A stretch of DNA of 64,000 nucleotides, taken from contig NC_020504.1 of assembly GCF_000349325.1 (NCBI RefSeq), positions 9,402,620-9,466,619 of the forward strand, read 5' to 3'. The position numbers and the translations under genes are program-made. Below, in pieces: positions 7,421 through 16,600 of this stretch. Numbering within the stretch: position 1 is the first letter of the stretch; each line of letters starts with the position of its first letter. Below the pieces are notes generated by a model. It was not told the DNA's origin and ran no database searches. It worked only from the letters and a program-made list of their open reading frames with translations. Origin of the DNA: Streptomyces davaonensis JCM 4913. GTDB taxonomy: Bacteria; Actinomycetota; Actinomycetes; Streptomycetales; Streptomycetaceae.

Positions 7421-9955
7421 TTATTGGTGGTGTGGCGGGTGGTGGGGTGTGGGGTCTGGGTGGGTGGGGTGGAGGAGGTGGTTGATGAGGTCTTGGGTTT
7501 CTTTCTCGAGGGGGCAGTTGAGGGTGTGGTTGGTGTGCTGGAGGCGGGTGAGGGCGGTGTGGAGGCCTTGGCGGTTGTGGGCGGCGGCTTCGATGCGCAT
7601 CCAGTCGTGGTAGAGGATTTCGGCGGTGTGGTCGGTGTCGAGTGCGGTGGTGATGGCTTGGCGGGCTTTGGTGAGGTGGTGGTGGGGGCCGGGGGGTGTG
7701 CGGTGGGTGGCGATGGTGTGGGCGACGGTGATGATCCGGGTGGTCATTTCCTGTTGGTGGGGTTCTTGCCAGGGCAGGGGGTGGGTGCCGAAGGGGCGGC
7801 CGCGGACGAGGGCGAGGGCGGTTTCGAGGTCGGTCAGTGCGGTGGGGCCTTGGGTGAGGGCGTGGTCGGTGAGGGTGCGGAAGTGGGTCCAGTCGCAGGT
7901 GATGTGGGGGGAGAGGTGGTAGGGGTCGTCGGCGTGGTGGCGGCGGGGGATGTAGGGGTGGCCGTCCGGGTCTTGGCCGAGGGCGCGGCGCAGTTCTTGG
8001 AGGCGGGCGTTGAGGGTGCGTTTGGTCCAGGGGCTGGTGGGGTCCATGTCGGTGCACAGTGATGCGGCGTGGCGGCCGGGGCGGAAGTAGAGCAGGGCGG
8101 CGAGCTGGGCCTGGCGGGGGCCGTGGCCGGTGGTGGGCACGCGGTCCATGTCGACGGGGCCGAGGACTTTGAGCTGTGGCGGCGGCGGGTGGTGTCCGTG
8201 TGCGCGCACCGCGCTGCTGTGGTCGTGTTGTGGTTGCATGCCGGCGGGTGGCTGGCCGGTGGCGGCCAGTAGGGCCGGGAAGACGGTGCCCTCGTCGGCT
8301 GGGGGTTCGGACTGTGTGGGGCCGTCGCCGGTGGGGTGCGCAGGGGGCGCTGGGCGGGGTGTGGGCTGGGGCTGGGCCTGCTTGTTGGTGTGCGGGCCGT
8401 TGGCTGGCGGGTCGGGTTGGGCGGGGTTGTCGGTGAGGGTGTGGATGATCTGCCGGTAGTCCGCGTGGGTGAGGCGTTGCAGTGTGATGTCGGTGTCTGC
8501 GGAGTGCAGGTGCTGTCGCCCGCTGAGGGTGGCGTCCAGAATGTCGGCGGTGGGGAAGTACGCGGCGGCGGTGCGGGCCGGTGCGATCAGTGTCACGGCC
8601 GCTTGGCCGCTCGTGGCGATGAGGTGGGCGAGCTGTTGCGCGGAGTCGGAGCCGAGCGTGGGCGCGCATACCAGCAGGGGACGCCGGCAGGCATCGGGGG
8701 GTTGTTGGTGGATCTCGAGAAATCGTTCGGTGAGATGACGCAGTGCTGGTGAGGCGTGGGGCAGGTGGGTGAGGGGGTGGCCTGGTAGGGCGTGGGGGAG
8801 GTCGTCTGCGAAGCCGATGACCCAGACCTCTGTGTCGGCGGCCCAGGGACTGAGCGCCGCTTCCAGGGTGAGGGAGGCGCACACCTGGGTGACGTGGTCG
8901 GGGCTCCCCTCCAGCAGGAGGGCAGGGCGGGCCGCCAGGTTGAGCAGGAGCAGACCGCCGTCCGTGGTCGTGCCGAGGGTGACCAGGCCGGGGTAGGGGG
9001 CGGGGACGGCACGGGCATCGTCCTCGTCGAGGAGGATCACCTCCTTGGGCAGCGCCCACCAGCGTTCTGGTCCCTGCGTGAAGGGCGGCAGAGGGGCCAG
9101 CCTCTTGTCCTGGGGGAGTATCTGCACGTGGCCGGTGGTGAGGAGTGCCGCCCGTATGCCGGGAGGTGCCTGGCCGGGGTGCTGAGCGCTGTGGTGGTGG
9201 GCCAGGGTGCGCAGCGCCGTGTCCAGACGGGCCATGTCCGCGCGGACTGTTCCGGTTTCGTCGGTGGCCTGCACCAGCGGTGAGGCCTGGAGGTGCGTTC
9301 GGGTCTTGCGTGAGCGACGTCGGTGAAGGCGGAGCGCGAGGAGTGCGGTGAGCAGGGCTGCCAGCAGGGCACCGGCGCCCAGGACCGTGCGCAGGAGGGG
9401 GACACCGACCGCCGGGGCAGCAGCAGGCGAGGACGTGGCGGTCGGGCGCGCCTTGTGTGAGGGAGCCGGGGGAAGCAGGGATGCGCTGGCCGTCGGCGAT
9501 GGGGAGGCCGGCGCGGAGGGGGCCTTGCCCGGTTCACGGCCGGGCTTCTGTCCGGCCGACGCGCTCGCGGACGGCGCGGGCGCAGCAGTCTCGTCCTTGC
9601 GCCGGTCGGGCTGCCGGTTTTCGATGAGCTGCTGGATGCCCAGGCGGGTGACGTCGAGTTCGAGGATCTTGGGGGCGGCGAGGGTGGCGCCGTCGGCGAG
9701 GGCGAGGGCGAGGGCGGGGTCGTTGCGGTCGAGGGTGAGGGGCGGGGAGGTGTCGGTGGTGGCGGGGCTGGGTGCGGCCGTGGCCGGGCACTGGGATCCC
9801 AGGAACAGGCCCACGCTGATCAGGACGGCGGCCGGTGCGCGGCGGGGGCGGGCCGGCCGTCCGTGCCGGAGGCGGCGTGGACGAGGGCGGCCGAGAGACG
9901 GACGGCAGTGAAGAGACCACCGCAGCGCAGCAGGGCGATACCGGTCTCCGACCAC
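7421..9955 (-). CDS. Membrane BTAD (SARP-like) regulatory protein, N-terminus apparently rearranged
   Basis: An 844-residue frame. There is a hydrophobic stretch near residue 45 and a clear membrane helix at about 205-230 (LGAGALLAALLTALLALRL followed by HRRR). A large soluble middle region contains GPERWWALPKEVILLDEDD. The C-terminus resembles the OmpR-type winged helix (about 600-690; LNARLQELRRALGQD) plus a bacterial transcriptional activation domain (about 690-830; EILYHDWMRIEAAA). Streptomyces relatives usually carry a longer N-terminus with extra membrane helices and a LysM domain, which is missing here. Residues 1-40 overlap another reading (9820-10095) that matches a different family, so the gene probably arose by deletion and joining. 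The 3' end is very His/Pro-rich. Function is inferred as regulatory. Confidence 0.65.
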   Translation of the reverse strand: MVGDRYRPAALRWSLHCRPSLGRPRPRRLRHGRPARPRRAPAAVLISVGLFLGSQCPATAAPSPATTDTSPPLTLDRNDPALALALADGATLAAPKILELDVTRLGIQQLIENRQPDRRKDETAAPAPSASASAGQKPGREPGKAPSAPASPSPTASASLLPPAPSHKARPTATSSPAAAPAVGVPLLRTVLGAGALLAALLTALLALRLHRRRSRKTRTHLQASPLVQATDETGTVRADMARLDTALRTLAHHHSAQHPGQAPPGIRAALLTTGHVQILPQDKRLAPLPPFTQGPERWWALPKEVILLDEDDARAVPAPYPGLVTLGTTTDGGLLLLNLAARPALLLEGSPDHVTQVCASLTLEAALSPWAADTEVWVIGFADDLPHALPGHPLTHLPHASPALRHLTERFLEIHQQPPDACRRPLLVCAPTLGSDSAQQLAHLIATSGQAAVTLIAPARTAAAYFPTADILDATLSGRQHLHSADTDITLQRLTHADYRQIIHTLTDNPAQPDPPANGPHTNKQAQPQPTPRPAPPAHPTGDGPTQSEPPADEGTVFPALLAATGQPPAGMQPQHDHSSAVRAHGHHPPPPQLKVLGPVDMDRVPTTGHGPRQAQLAALLYFRPGRHAASLCTDMDPTSPWTKRTLNARLQELRRALGQDPDGHPYIPRRHHADDPYHLSPHITCDWTHFRTLTDHALTQGPTALTDLETALALVRGRPFGTHPLPWQEPHQQEMTTRIITVAHTIATHRTPPGPHHHLTKARQAITTALDTDHTAEILYHDWMRIEAAAHNRQGLHTALTRLQHTNHTLNCPLEKETQDLINHLLHPTHPDPTPHHPPHHQ

Positions 9956-10095
9956 TCCGTACGCGCCCTGTGCGTGTCCGGTGCGGACAGCAGGAGCCAG
10001 TGTGTCACCGCGAGTTCGCGGTCCGCTCTGGAGTGGACGAGGACGCCGGCCTGTGGTTCCACAGGCCGGAGAGCGGGTGTGGTGTCCGGGAACAT
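9820..10095 (-). pseudogene. N-terminal part of a conserved Streptomyces hypothetical gene, cut by the BTAD gene
   Basis: Translation from ATG 10095 gives ELAVTHWLLLSAPDTHRAR, then TEWSETGIALLRCGGLFTAV and RLSAALVHAA. I recognise this as a conserved small Streptomyces protein of unknown function seen in mobile islands. After about residue 75 the sequence degenerates and the frame overlaps the start of the BTAD gene. The boundary near 9850 looks like a deletion junction between two formerly separate genes. Confidence 0.45.
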
Positions 10096-10329
10096 GCGAT
10101 GGCCTCCGCGGGTCGGCTGACGTGCCCGAAGGCTGCGCCGAGCTGGTGAGTCGTCACGTCACCGTCTACGCAAGCAGCAGCGCGGGAGCGACTGCGACGC
10201 TGGAGCGATGCAAGAGCGATGAAAGAACGCGGTGCTGGTGGCGTGATCTCTGCCAATGCCGGGGCACGAACAAGGTGGGGGCGGTACGGTCCCCCGTACC
10301 CGTCACGTCGGATGCTGCCCGGAGCCGGT

Positions 10330-11640
10330 ATGGCTGACCGCCGCAAGATCCCCAACACCTCGTTACGCGCGGTGCGCGAGAACGAGTTCCAGATGTCCCG
10401 CCACGAGTTCGCGAAGCTCATCGTGGCGACAGGCGAGGAGATGAGCGAGGTGGTCGCCTGCGCTCCGCGTCTGGTGGCGGCATGGGAAGACGGAGACGTT
10501 CAGCTTCCGCGCCCGGTGTACCAGCGGATCCTCACGCGGCTGACCGGGCGCACCATGAGTGAGTTGGGGTTCCGCCTCAGCAGCCCAGCGCGGCCGGTCC
10601 CGCCGGCGGTCGCAGCGGACGAGCCGGAACAGGAGCAAGGGCTGGACCGCCGGGCCTTCGTAGTGGACGGTGCGGGCGCAGCCCTGTCGCTCATCCCGCT
10701 CGGGCCCGCCGGGGAGAACCCGCCAGGCCGGATCGGGGTCGGCGACGTTCGGGCCGTGGACCGGGCCGTCAGCCAGATCTACGAACATGATCACGCTCAT
10801 GGTTCTGTTGCCCTGCGTCGCGCGGCCTCCGAGGCGCTGCACACCGCGTACGGGTGGCTTCAAGTGGGGACGTACACGGAGCGGACCGGCAGGCGGTTGC
10901 GGTCGGCGACGGGTCATCTGTCGATTGCGGCCGGGTGGCTGTCGTACGACTCCGGCCGCCCCGCCGACGCTCGATCCTTGTACGGCGAGGCGCTGGCCGC
11001 CGCCCGGATTGCCGACGACCCGGCCCTCGAAGGGCACGCCTTCGGTTGCCTCTCGCTGCTGGCCAAGGCATCAGGCCGTCCTCGTGAGGCGATCTCCGCA
11101 GCGCAGGGTGCGCAGACGGTGGTGAAGTCGTACGGCTCAGCGCGGATGCTCTCCCTCATGGCGATGCGGGAGGCCGGCGGCTGGGCCCTGCTCGGCGACG
11201 CCAGCGCCACGGACCAGGCGATCGTGCGCGCACACCGCCTGTACGCCAAGGGTCCTAGCGACGCCGATCCTGACTGGCTGGAGTTCTACACGCCCGCCGA
11301 ACTTGCCGGACTCGAAGCTCTCGCGCGGGCGGACCTCGACCAGCACGAGAGAGCCGCCGCCGGAGCCGAACAGGCCGTCCTCCTGCACGGCGACACGTTC
11401 GCCCGTAACCGCGCCCTGTACACCGCGGATATCGCGATCCAACATGCGGTGAGCGAACGGCCCGAGCCGGAAGCCGCAGCGGAGGCAGCAGGCCGCGTCC
11501 TGGCCTACCTGCCCGAGGTGCGTTCGGGTCGGCTCCTGAAGCAGCTGCACAACGTCGAGAGCGCGCTTCAGCGGCACGCCGCCGTCCCGGCGGTTGCTGA
11601 CTGGCTGGAGGAGTACCGCACCATCACCGGTGTCAGCTGA
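10330..11640 (+). CDS. XRE-type regulator with TPR-like C-terminal domain (436 aa)
   Basis: Translation from ATG 10330 starts MADRRKIPNTSLRAVREN. An N-terminal helix-turn-helix-like region (FQMSRHEFAKLIVATGEEM) is followed by a linker, a short hydrophobic segment and a helical repeat domain (about 170-430) with TPR-like units such as RPADARSLYGEALAAARIA. Such proteins are widespread in Streptomyces and often sit next to small enzyme genes. The 12th codon is TTA, so bldA-dependent translation is likely. The gene lies 10 bp upstream of a GNAT gene with its own Shine-Dalgarno sequence, so the two probably form an operon. Role as a regulator is inferred from the family; the target is unknown. Confidence 0.75.
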   Translation: MADRRKIPNTSLRAVRENEFQMSRHEFAKLIVATGEEMSEVVACAPRLVAAWEDGDVQLPRPVYQRILTRLTGRTMSELGFRLSSPARPVPPAVAADEPEQEQGLDRRAFVVDGAGAALSLIPLGPAGENPPGRIGVGDVRAVDRAVSQIYEHDHAHGSVALRRAASEALHTAYGWLQVGTYTERTGRRLRSATGHLSIAAGWLSYDSGRPADARSLYGEALAAARIADDPALEGHAFGCLSLLAKASGRPREAISAAQGAQTVVKSYGSARMLSLMAMREAGGWALLGDASATDQAIVRAHRLYAKGPSDADPDWLEFYTPAELAGLEALARADLDQHERAAAGAEQAVLLHGDTFARNRALYTADIAIQHAVSERPEPEAAAEAAGRVLAYLPEVRSGRLLKQLHNVESALQRHAAVPAVADWLEEYRTITGVS

Positions 11641-11650
11641 GGAGGAGACG

Positions 11651-12223
11651 GTGACCACCCCGAGCACGCGTACCAACGTGGTGATCCGCACCTACGGGCC
11701 CGGCAAGGTGCCGCCGATGCTCGACGTGCTCGCCGACATCTGGGCCGACGCTCACCCCGAGCTGGTCGACAACCCGAGCGCGGAGGCCCTGGGGCTGTCC
11801 GTGCCTGCACTTCGCCGCCAGGTTGAGGGGCATCTCAAGCGCCCCGGCTTCGCCCTGGTCGTTGCCTACACGGGCGGCACGCCCATGGGCTTCGGCTACG
11901 CCTTCCCCTGCTCCGCCGACTACTGGTTCGGCCCCGACCTGGTCGACCAGGTTCCCGAAGGTGCCCGTACGGAGCGGCTGATGGGGTTGTGCGAGTTGGC
12001 CGTGCGTCCGCCGTGGCAGTCCCAGGGCATCGGCACGCGGCTGCACACCGCGCTGCTCCAGGCCGTCAACCCGAAGTGGTCGTCTCTGCTCGCGCTCCCG
12101 TCGAACCAGCGCGGCCAGGACCTGTACGCGCGGCTCGGCTACGAGTACGCGGGCGAGTACCGGAACACAGATGACGGCCCGGCATTCGATCTGCTGCTGC
12201 TCCGCGTCGAGGAAACGGCCTGA
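11651..12223 (+). CDS. GNAT-family N-acetyltransferase (190 aa)
   Basis: The start is GTG 11651, preceded by GAGGAGAC and 10 bp after the XRE-TPR stop. The acetyl-CoA motif is LAVRPPWQSQGIGTRLHTALL (QxxGIG), with a late LYARLGYEYAGEY segment. The substrate is unknown. Its tight linkage to the upstream XRE-TPR gene suggests joint expression and a common process, perhaps modification of a small molecule or tRNA. Length and motif order are normal and no lesion is visible. Confidence 0.8.
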   Translation: MTTPSTRTNVVIRTYGPGKVPPMLDVLADIWADAHPELVDNPSAEALGLSVPALRRQVEGHLKRPGFALVVAYTGGTPMGFGYAFPCSADYWFGPDLVDQVPEGARTERLMGLCELAVRPPWQSQGIGTRLHTALLQAVNPKWSSLLALPSNQRGQDLYARLGYEYAGEYRNTDDGPAFDLLLLRVEETA

Positions 12224-12896
12224 CGCGTTCCCCCCGGCCGGGGGCATTGGAGTGGGAGTACCTGCTGCTCACTGCCCGCAGGGGTGGTGCGGGCGCCAGG
12301 TAACGCGGCGGGCACGGTGCTCCGTCTGCGGTACCGGATCCGCGGCCTGGTCGGGCAATTCGAAGTCCGGGCGCGTCGACTGCGCACGACGGGCCTGTGC
12401 ACTCGTCGCCTCATCGGCGCTGCTGCGCAGCCACGCGCTGAGGAGCAGCTGAGCGTAGGTGGCCGGGTCGGCGGCCACTGCCGTGGTGCGTAGGGCGGTG
12501 GTGGGCTCGTGCGGGGTCGCCGCCACGGCGGTGGTCGGGGTGGAGTGCTGGGCGAGGACCACCCCGACACCCTCACCACCCGGAACAACCTCGCCTACTG
12601 GCGGGAGGGAGGCGGGGGATGCGGTCCGGGGCCGCGGACGCGTATGAGCAACTTCTTGCTGCTCGCCGGCGTTCATCTGCGAGAACCATCCCGATACATC
12701 CGCTGCCTGGGGCAGCTTCGCCCATTGGCGAGGCCATGCAGGGAATGCGGGAGGGCCGCCGCCGACACGGCGAACCATCTCGCCCACTGGCGGAGGAAGG
12801 CTGCCGAGGATGGTTCGGCGGACGAGCCCTCGGCCACGCGGTAGGCGGCGACTTGCCGCGCCCCTCGGCCCGGTGGGCAGTTGTCCGAACGGTAAG
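12224..12896. other. Gene-poor stretch with a TPR-repeat stub
   Basis: No intact gene. At 12545-12620 on the plus strand one frame reads VLGEDHPDTLTTRNNLAYW, the consensus unit of kinesin-light-chain-like TPR repeats found in NB-ARC/TPR proteins. It is one or two repeats of a lost gene. A minus-strand frame at 12269-12500 (ADPATYAQLLLSAWLRSSAD) has plausible codon use and may be another stub, but I cannot name it. Confidence 0.4.
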
Positions 12897-14294
12897 TCAC
12901 ACCGCCCCGTCAGGTGGTGGGGGATCACCGCCGTCACGCCCGTGCCGAGTCCACGCCAGCGGCAGGTTCAGTCCAGACGGGGCAGACGCCCCGCCTGACG
13001 GAACCAGCCCGACAGGCGCCACACCACGCGCGTCGCGGAAGTCGACCGTGCCGCCGGAGAACCGCGCGTCGCGGAAGTCGACCGTGCCGTCAGAGAACAC
13101 GGCGCCCTTGAAGCGGACCACCGCGCAACCCTTGAAGTTTGCGTGGTTGAAGTGGACCGTGCTGCCGGAGAACTGCGCGCCAGCGAAGTCGGCCGCGCCG
13201 CGGTATCTGGCCGTGAGGCCGGAGAACGTCGTGCTGAGGAATCTGACCGTGCCGTCTTCGAACGTCGCGTGGTTGAAGTCGATCCTGCCGCCGATGACAT
13301 GCGCGTCGCTGAAGTCGACCGTGCCGCCAGTGAACATGGCGTCGCTGAAGTCGACCGCGCCACCGTCGAAGTTGGCGTGGTTGAAGTCGACCGTGCCGCC
13401 GGAGACCCATGCGGAGCTGAAGGCGACCATGCCGCCGCAGAACCTTGTGGCGCGGAAGTAGACCGCCCCGTCGGAGAACGTTGTGCCGCGGAAGTCGACG
13501 GTGCCGCCACGGAACGTCGCGTCGGAGAAGTCGATCGTGCTGCCAGAGGACTGCACGTCGCGGAAGTTGATCGTGTCGCCGTCGAACGTCGCGTCGCGGA
13601 AGCTGACTGTGCCGCCGGAGAATCTCGCCGCGGACAGGTCACCGCCGTCGAACGTGACTTGGGTGAGGTCGAAGTCGTGGCCCTGCCAGGAGTGCGGGTG
13701 TTCGGCTTCCAACCGGAGGTGGTCTCGGATGAGGCGGATGATTGTGTGCCGTACCTCCCGCAGCGCCAGGTATGTGTGCCGGGCTTCCGTATCACCGGCC
13801 GGGAGGTCGTTCTCGGCGGTGTAGGGCAGGCGGAGGTAGGCGCACAGCACGTCAATGCAGGTCTGGCGCAGCCCGCGGGTGGGGGCGTCGTCGGCGAGGC
13901 CGGCCAGGGCGTGCACTCCGCCGAGGCGGACCGCGGCAGATTCCTCGCCGAGCTGGGTGACCGCGGCGGTGAAGCGCTCGGTATGCAGACGCGTGGCTTC
14001 CCGCAGGGCGCCGTCCTCGTCGACGCGCTGGCGCCGGTAGGCCACCACCAGGGCGACCAGGGCGCCTGCCCCGGCGACCACGCCGAAGGACAGTTTCACC
14101 AGGTCAAATAGCGTCTTGGAGTCGATGCGGCGCTCGGGCTTGAGTCCCTGGGCGCCCAGCAGGTCCCACCCGGTGTAGAACACCACGGCCGCCACCAGGA
14201 TCGCCACGGCGAAGGTTCCGGCGAGGACCAGGCCGACCGGCCACAACCGCAGGCCGCGCCGCTCAGCCTGGCGCCGGGGCAGATATGCGCTCAC
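12897..14294 (-). CDS. Membrane-anchored pentapeptide-repeat protein (465 aa)
   Basis: Two N-terminal membrane helices (about 20-42 VGLVLAGTFAVAILVAAVVF and 68-90 LSFGVVAGAGALVALVV) are followed by a cytosolic region with the RLHTERFTAAVTQLG segment that is common before repeat domains in Streptomyces. From about residue 200 there are some 18 units of a 12-residue repeat of the form F.GGTVDFxxAx (for example GGTVDFRDARFS). This is the pentapeptide-repeat composition but with a 12- rather than 5- or 10-residue period. The DNA shows the matching 36-bp period. Family members are usually of unknown function. It is divergent to nothing obvious and is followed by IS debris upstream. Confidence 0.8.
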   Translation of the reverse strand: MSAYLPRRQAERRGLRLWPVGLVLAGTFAVAILVAAVVFYTGWDLLGAQGLKPERRIDSKTLFDLVKLSFGVVAGAGALVALVVAYRRQRVDEDGALREATRLHTERFTAAVTQLGEESAAVRLGGVHALAGLADDAPTRGLRQTCIDVLCAYLRLPYTAENDLPAGDTEARHTYLALREVRHTIIRLIRDHLRLEAEHPHSWQGHDFDLTQVTFDGGDLSAARFSGGTVSFRDATFDGDTINFRDVQSSGSTIDFSDATFRGGTVDFRGTTFSDGAVYFRATRFCGGMVAFSSAWVSGGTVDFNHANFDGGAVDFSDAMFTGGTVDFSDAHVIGGRIDFNHATFEDGTVRFLSTTFSGLTARYRGAADFAGAQFSGSTVHFNHANFKGCAVVRFKGAVFSDGTVDFRDARFSGGTVDFRDARGVAPVGLVPSGGASAPSGLNLPLAWTRHGRDGGDPPPPDGAV

Positions 14295-14530
14295 ATTCCC
14301 TCAAGACAATCCAGGTGCGCCGCCGGTTGCGGTCATTCGCGGTTCCTGAGGAAGGGCCGGTGGCCGTGGGCCGCTTCTCCGTCAACCTGCGCAGTCGCAT
14401 TGCGCTGGTTCCACCAACGGGGGCTGTAAATCGTTGGCTCTGTCCCGTAATCGGTGATAACGAGGGGTGACGGTCGTCGTTGACGGTGCATGGCGGATGG
14501 CAACAACCTTGGGACCGTGGTGTTTTCCGT

Positions 14531-14707
14531 ACCCCACCATGTCCGAGCAGCCGCGCCTCCTGGGCTGGCATCAGGCGCCGCTGACGCTCATTCAGATGCG
14601 GCAAAACGACCTGGAACCGCAGCGCAAGCTGATCCAGAACATCGTCGGCGAAGCTCATACCAGAGCAACGAACTTGCCCTATGAAAGCAACGAGTTGATT
14701 CCTTACA
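14531..14707 (-). pseudogene. ISAzo13-type element, left end and transposase N-terminal fragment
   Basis: From ATG 14658 the minus strand reads MSFADDVLDQLALRFQV, then HLNERQRRLM and EARLLGHGGVR, the start of ISAzo13-family transposases. Homology stops near 14530. The outer end (14650-14707), including the AATCAACTCGTTGC segment, is nearly identical to that at 29583-29640. It is inserted in, or joined to, an IS256 transposase that resumes at 14711. Confidence 0.75.
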
Positions 14708-14710
14708 GCT

Positions 14711-15076
14711 TCAGTGGACGCGGCAGCGCTGCCAGGCGGCCCCGATCATGACTTTGCGGATGGCTTTGACGAGGCCGCTGTGGCTGTCGGAGATGACGAG
14801 GCGGACTCCGGTCAGGCCGCGTTCCCGCAGCGAGCGCAGGAATTCTGCCCAGAAGGCCTCGGTCTCGCTGTCACCGACCATGACGCCGAGGACTTCGCGG
14901 CCGCCGTCCTCAGTGACACCGGTCGCGATGACGACGGCCTGGGACACGATCTGGTGGTTGAGGCGGGCCTTGACATAGGTGGCGTCGAGAAAGAGGTAAG
15001 GGAACCGGATGTGGTCCGGGGGCCGGGTCCGGAACACGTCGAGTTGTTCGTTGGCTTTATCAGTGAGTCCTGACAC
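14711..15076 (-). pseudogene. IS256-family transposase, central fragment
   Basis: The frame reads FPYLFLDATYVKARLNHQIV, then ATGVTEDGGREVLGVMVGDS, FWAEFLRSLRERGL and AAWQRCRVH. This is the DDE core of a mutator/IS256 transposase. The N-terminus (before about 15076) is missing. The frame ends exactly at CRVH, where the ISAzo13 end begins. The protein would continue with the fragment found at 29641-30114. Confidence 0.85.
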
Positions 15077-15208
15077 CGGTTGTCGATCGGGAGCGACAGC
15101 GCCCGGTGTCGGTGGAGAGTGATATCGCTGAGTTTTGATACCACTTGGGTGCTTGCGGTGGGAGGATCGGAGTGCTCTCCATGGTGAGGGGGTGGCGCTG
15201 GTGCCACC

Positions 15209-16319
15209 TATTGATCAGAAACTCAATGGGTTCTATTCGAGGGTGTAACGGACGTGGGGTCCGCCGAAGTAGCCGCGGACGATGTGCGGTTGGCGCTGGC
15301 GGCGATGGAAGAACCGGCGGGTCTCGGCGGCGAGTTGGGCCTGGTCGCGGGCCCGGCTGTGCATCGGCTGACTCCGCTTGAGGTCTGCGTTGACCAGCTC
15401 GTCGGGGTTCAGCTCGGGCGAGTAGGGCGGCAGGAAGTGCAGCTCGATCCGATCGGGGTGGGCGGCCAGCCAGGCGCGGACCGTGGGGGAGCGGTGGGCG
15501 GAGTGTCCGTCCAGGACGAGGTGCACCTTGTGGTCGAGGTGGCCCGCGAGGCGCTCCAGGAAGCGGCACATGACGTCGGCGTCGAAGGTCTCGGTGAACA
15601 CCATGAAGTGCATGCGGCCCTTGGTGCTGATCGCGGACATCGCGTTGACGGAGAACCTGTTGCCCGTGCGGCGCACGACGGGTGTGCACCCCTTGGCGCC
15701 CCAGGTACGGCCGGTGACCTGGTCGGAGCGGATGCCGACCTGGTCGGCGAAGAGCACCTCGCCGCCCTCGGCTTTCGCCTTCGCCCGGATCGTCGGCCAG
15801 GTCTCCTCCCGCCAGAGACGGACCGCTTCCGCGTCCTGCTCGACGGCCCGCTTGTCCGGCCGCTGGAACGACAGACCCCACCGCCGCAGGTACTTGCCCA
15901 CCCCCGGCTCGGTCAGCCGCACCCGGTACAGCTTCGCGATCAGATCCCCTACCCCGGCGCGCGTCCACAGCTGCCCGGCCAGGCCCAGGTCGCAGGGCCG
16001 GTGATCCAGTACGGCCTGCCGAACCGCCTGCTGTTCGGCCGCATCGAGAACCTGGTGTTCGCCGACCCGCCGCCCACGCGGCTGGGCCACGAGTGCCTCC
16101 CGTCCGCCTGACAGCCACTTCGCCCACCAGTTGTCCACCGCCTTGAGCGAGACCTGAAACACCGCCGCGACATCCTGGCGAGTCCGGCCCGCCACCAACG
16201 CCGCCACCGCCCGCAGCCGAATCGCCTCCTGCGCCGACGGCGACAACTGCCGTGCGTCCCCCGCCAGTTCACTCACGCAGGGATCAACGATCCAGAACAC
16301 CTACCGTTTCGGATCAATA
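15209..16319 (-). mobile_element. IS630-family insertion sequence, copy 1
   Basis: A complete element whose ends are TTGATCAGAAAC on the left (15211) and GTTTCGGATCAA on the right (16317), flanked by TA at 15209-15210 and 16318-16319, as expected for IS630 target duplication. The left end has A where the second copy (54590-55700) has C. It encodes one transposase, listed separately. Confidence 0.85.
15233..16300 (-). CDS. IS630-family transposase (355 aa)
   Basis: The N-terminal helix-turn-helix part (DVAAVFQVSLKAVDNWWAKW) is followed by the IS630 DDE domain: FADQVGIRSD for the first Asp, VHLVLDGHSAHRS for the second and PELNPDELVNADLK for the Glu. The length is normal and there is no stop or shift, so it may be active. 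The protein is nearly identical to that at 54609-55676; differences include PPYSPELN here against PSYSPELN there. Confidence 0.9.
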   Translation of the reverse strand: MFWIVDPCVSELAGDARQLSPSAQEAIRLRAVAALVAGRTRQDVAAVFQVSLKAVDNWWAKWLSGGREALVAQPRGRRVGEHQVLDAAEQQAVRQAVLDHRPCDLGLAGQLWTRAGVGDLIAKLYRVRLTEPGVGKYLRRWGLSFQRPDKRAVEQDAEAVRLWREETWPTIRAKAKAEGGEVLFADQVGIRSDQVTGRTWGAKGCTPVVRRTGNRFSVNAMSAISTKGRMHFMVFTETFDADVMCRFLERLAGHLDHKVHLVLDGHSAHRSPTVRAWLAAHPDRIELHFLPPYSPELNPDELVNADLKRSQPMHSRARDQAQLAAETRRFFHRRQRQPHIVRGYFGGPHVRYTLE

Positions 16320-16600
16320 TGAGTAACCATCTCATTCGCCAACGAACCACGCCGTGTCCACGTTGCCGAGGAGGCCGCCACCGGTCCTCTGGGTTGAGGC
16401 CGTTCAAAACTGGAATTCGGCCTGGTCACACCGTCGATCACCGACCGTAATGGTTGGTGTTTGCCGGACCTCTTCCATAACAATGATGGGGCCCCGCCAC
16501 ACGGTGCGCACGTTCGGATGGGCATCAGGGGCATTGCGTGATTGGGATTGGTCCGGTTCGCCGGTCTCGTGAGTGACGTGGCGTCATGTCTGTTGCACGG

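Noticed and set aside
7338..7480. Very G-rich plus strand (runs of GGTGGGG) as a regulatory G-quadruplex
   Set aside because: It encodes the His/Pro-rich end of the BTAD protein on the other strand; codon composition explains it.
13020..13640. 36-bp tandem repeats that could suggest a CRISPR-like array
   Set aside because: The repeats are in frame and encode the 12-residue protein repeat, and there are no unique spacers of constant length.
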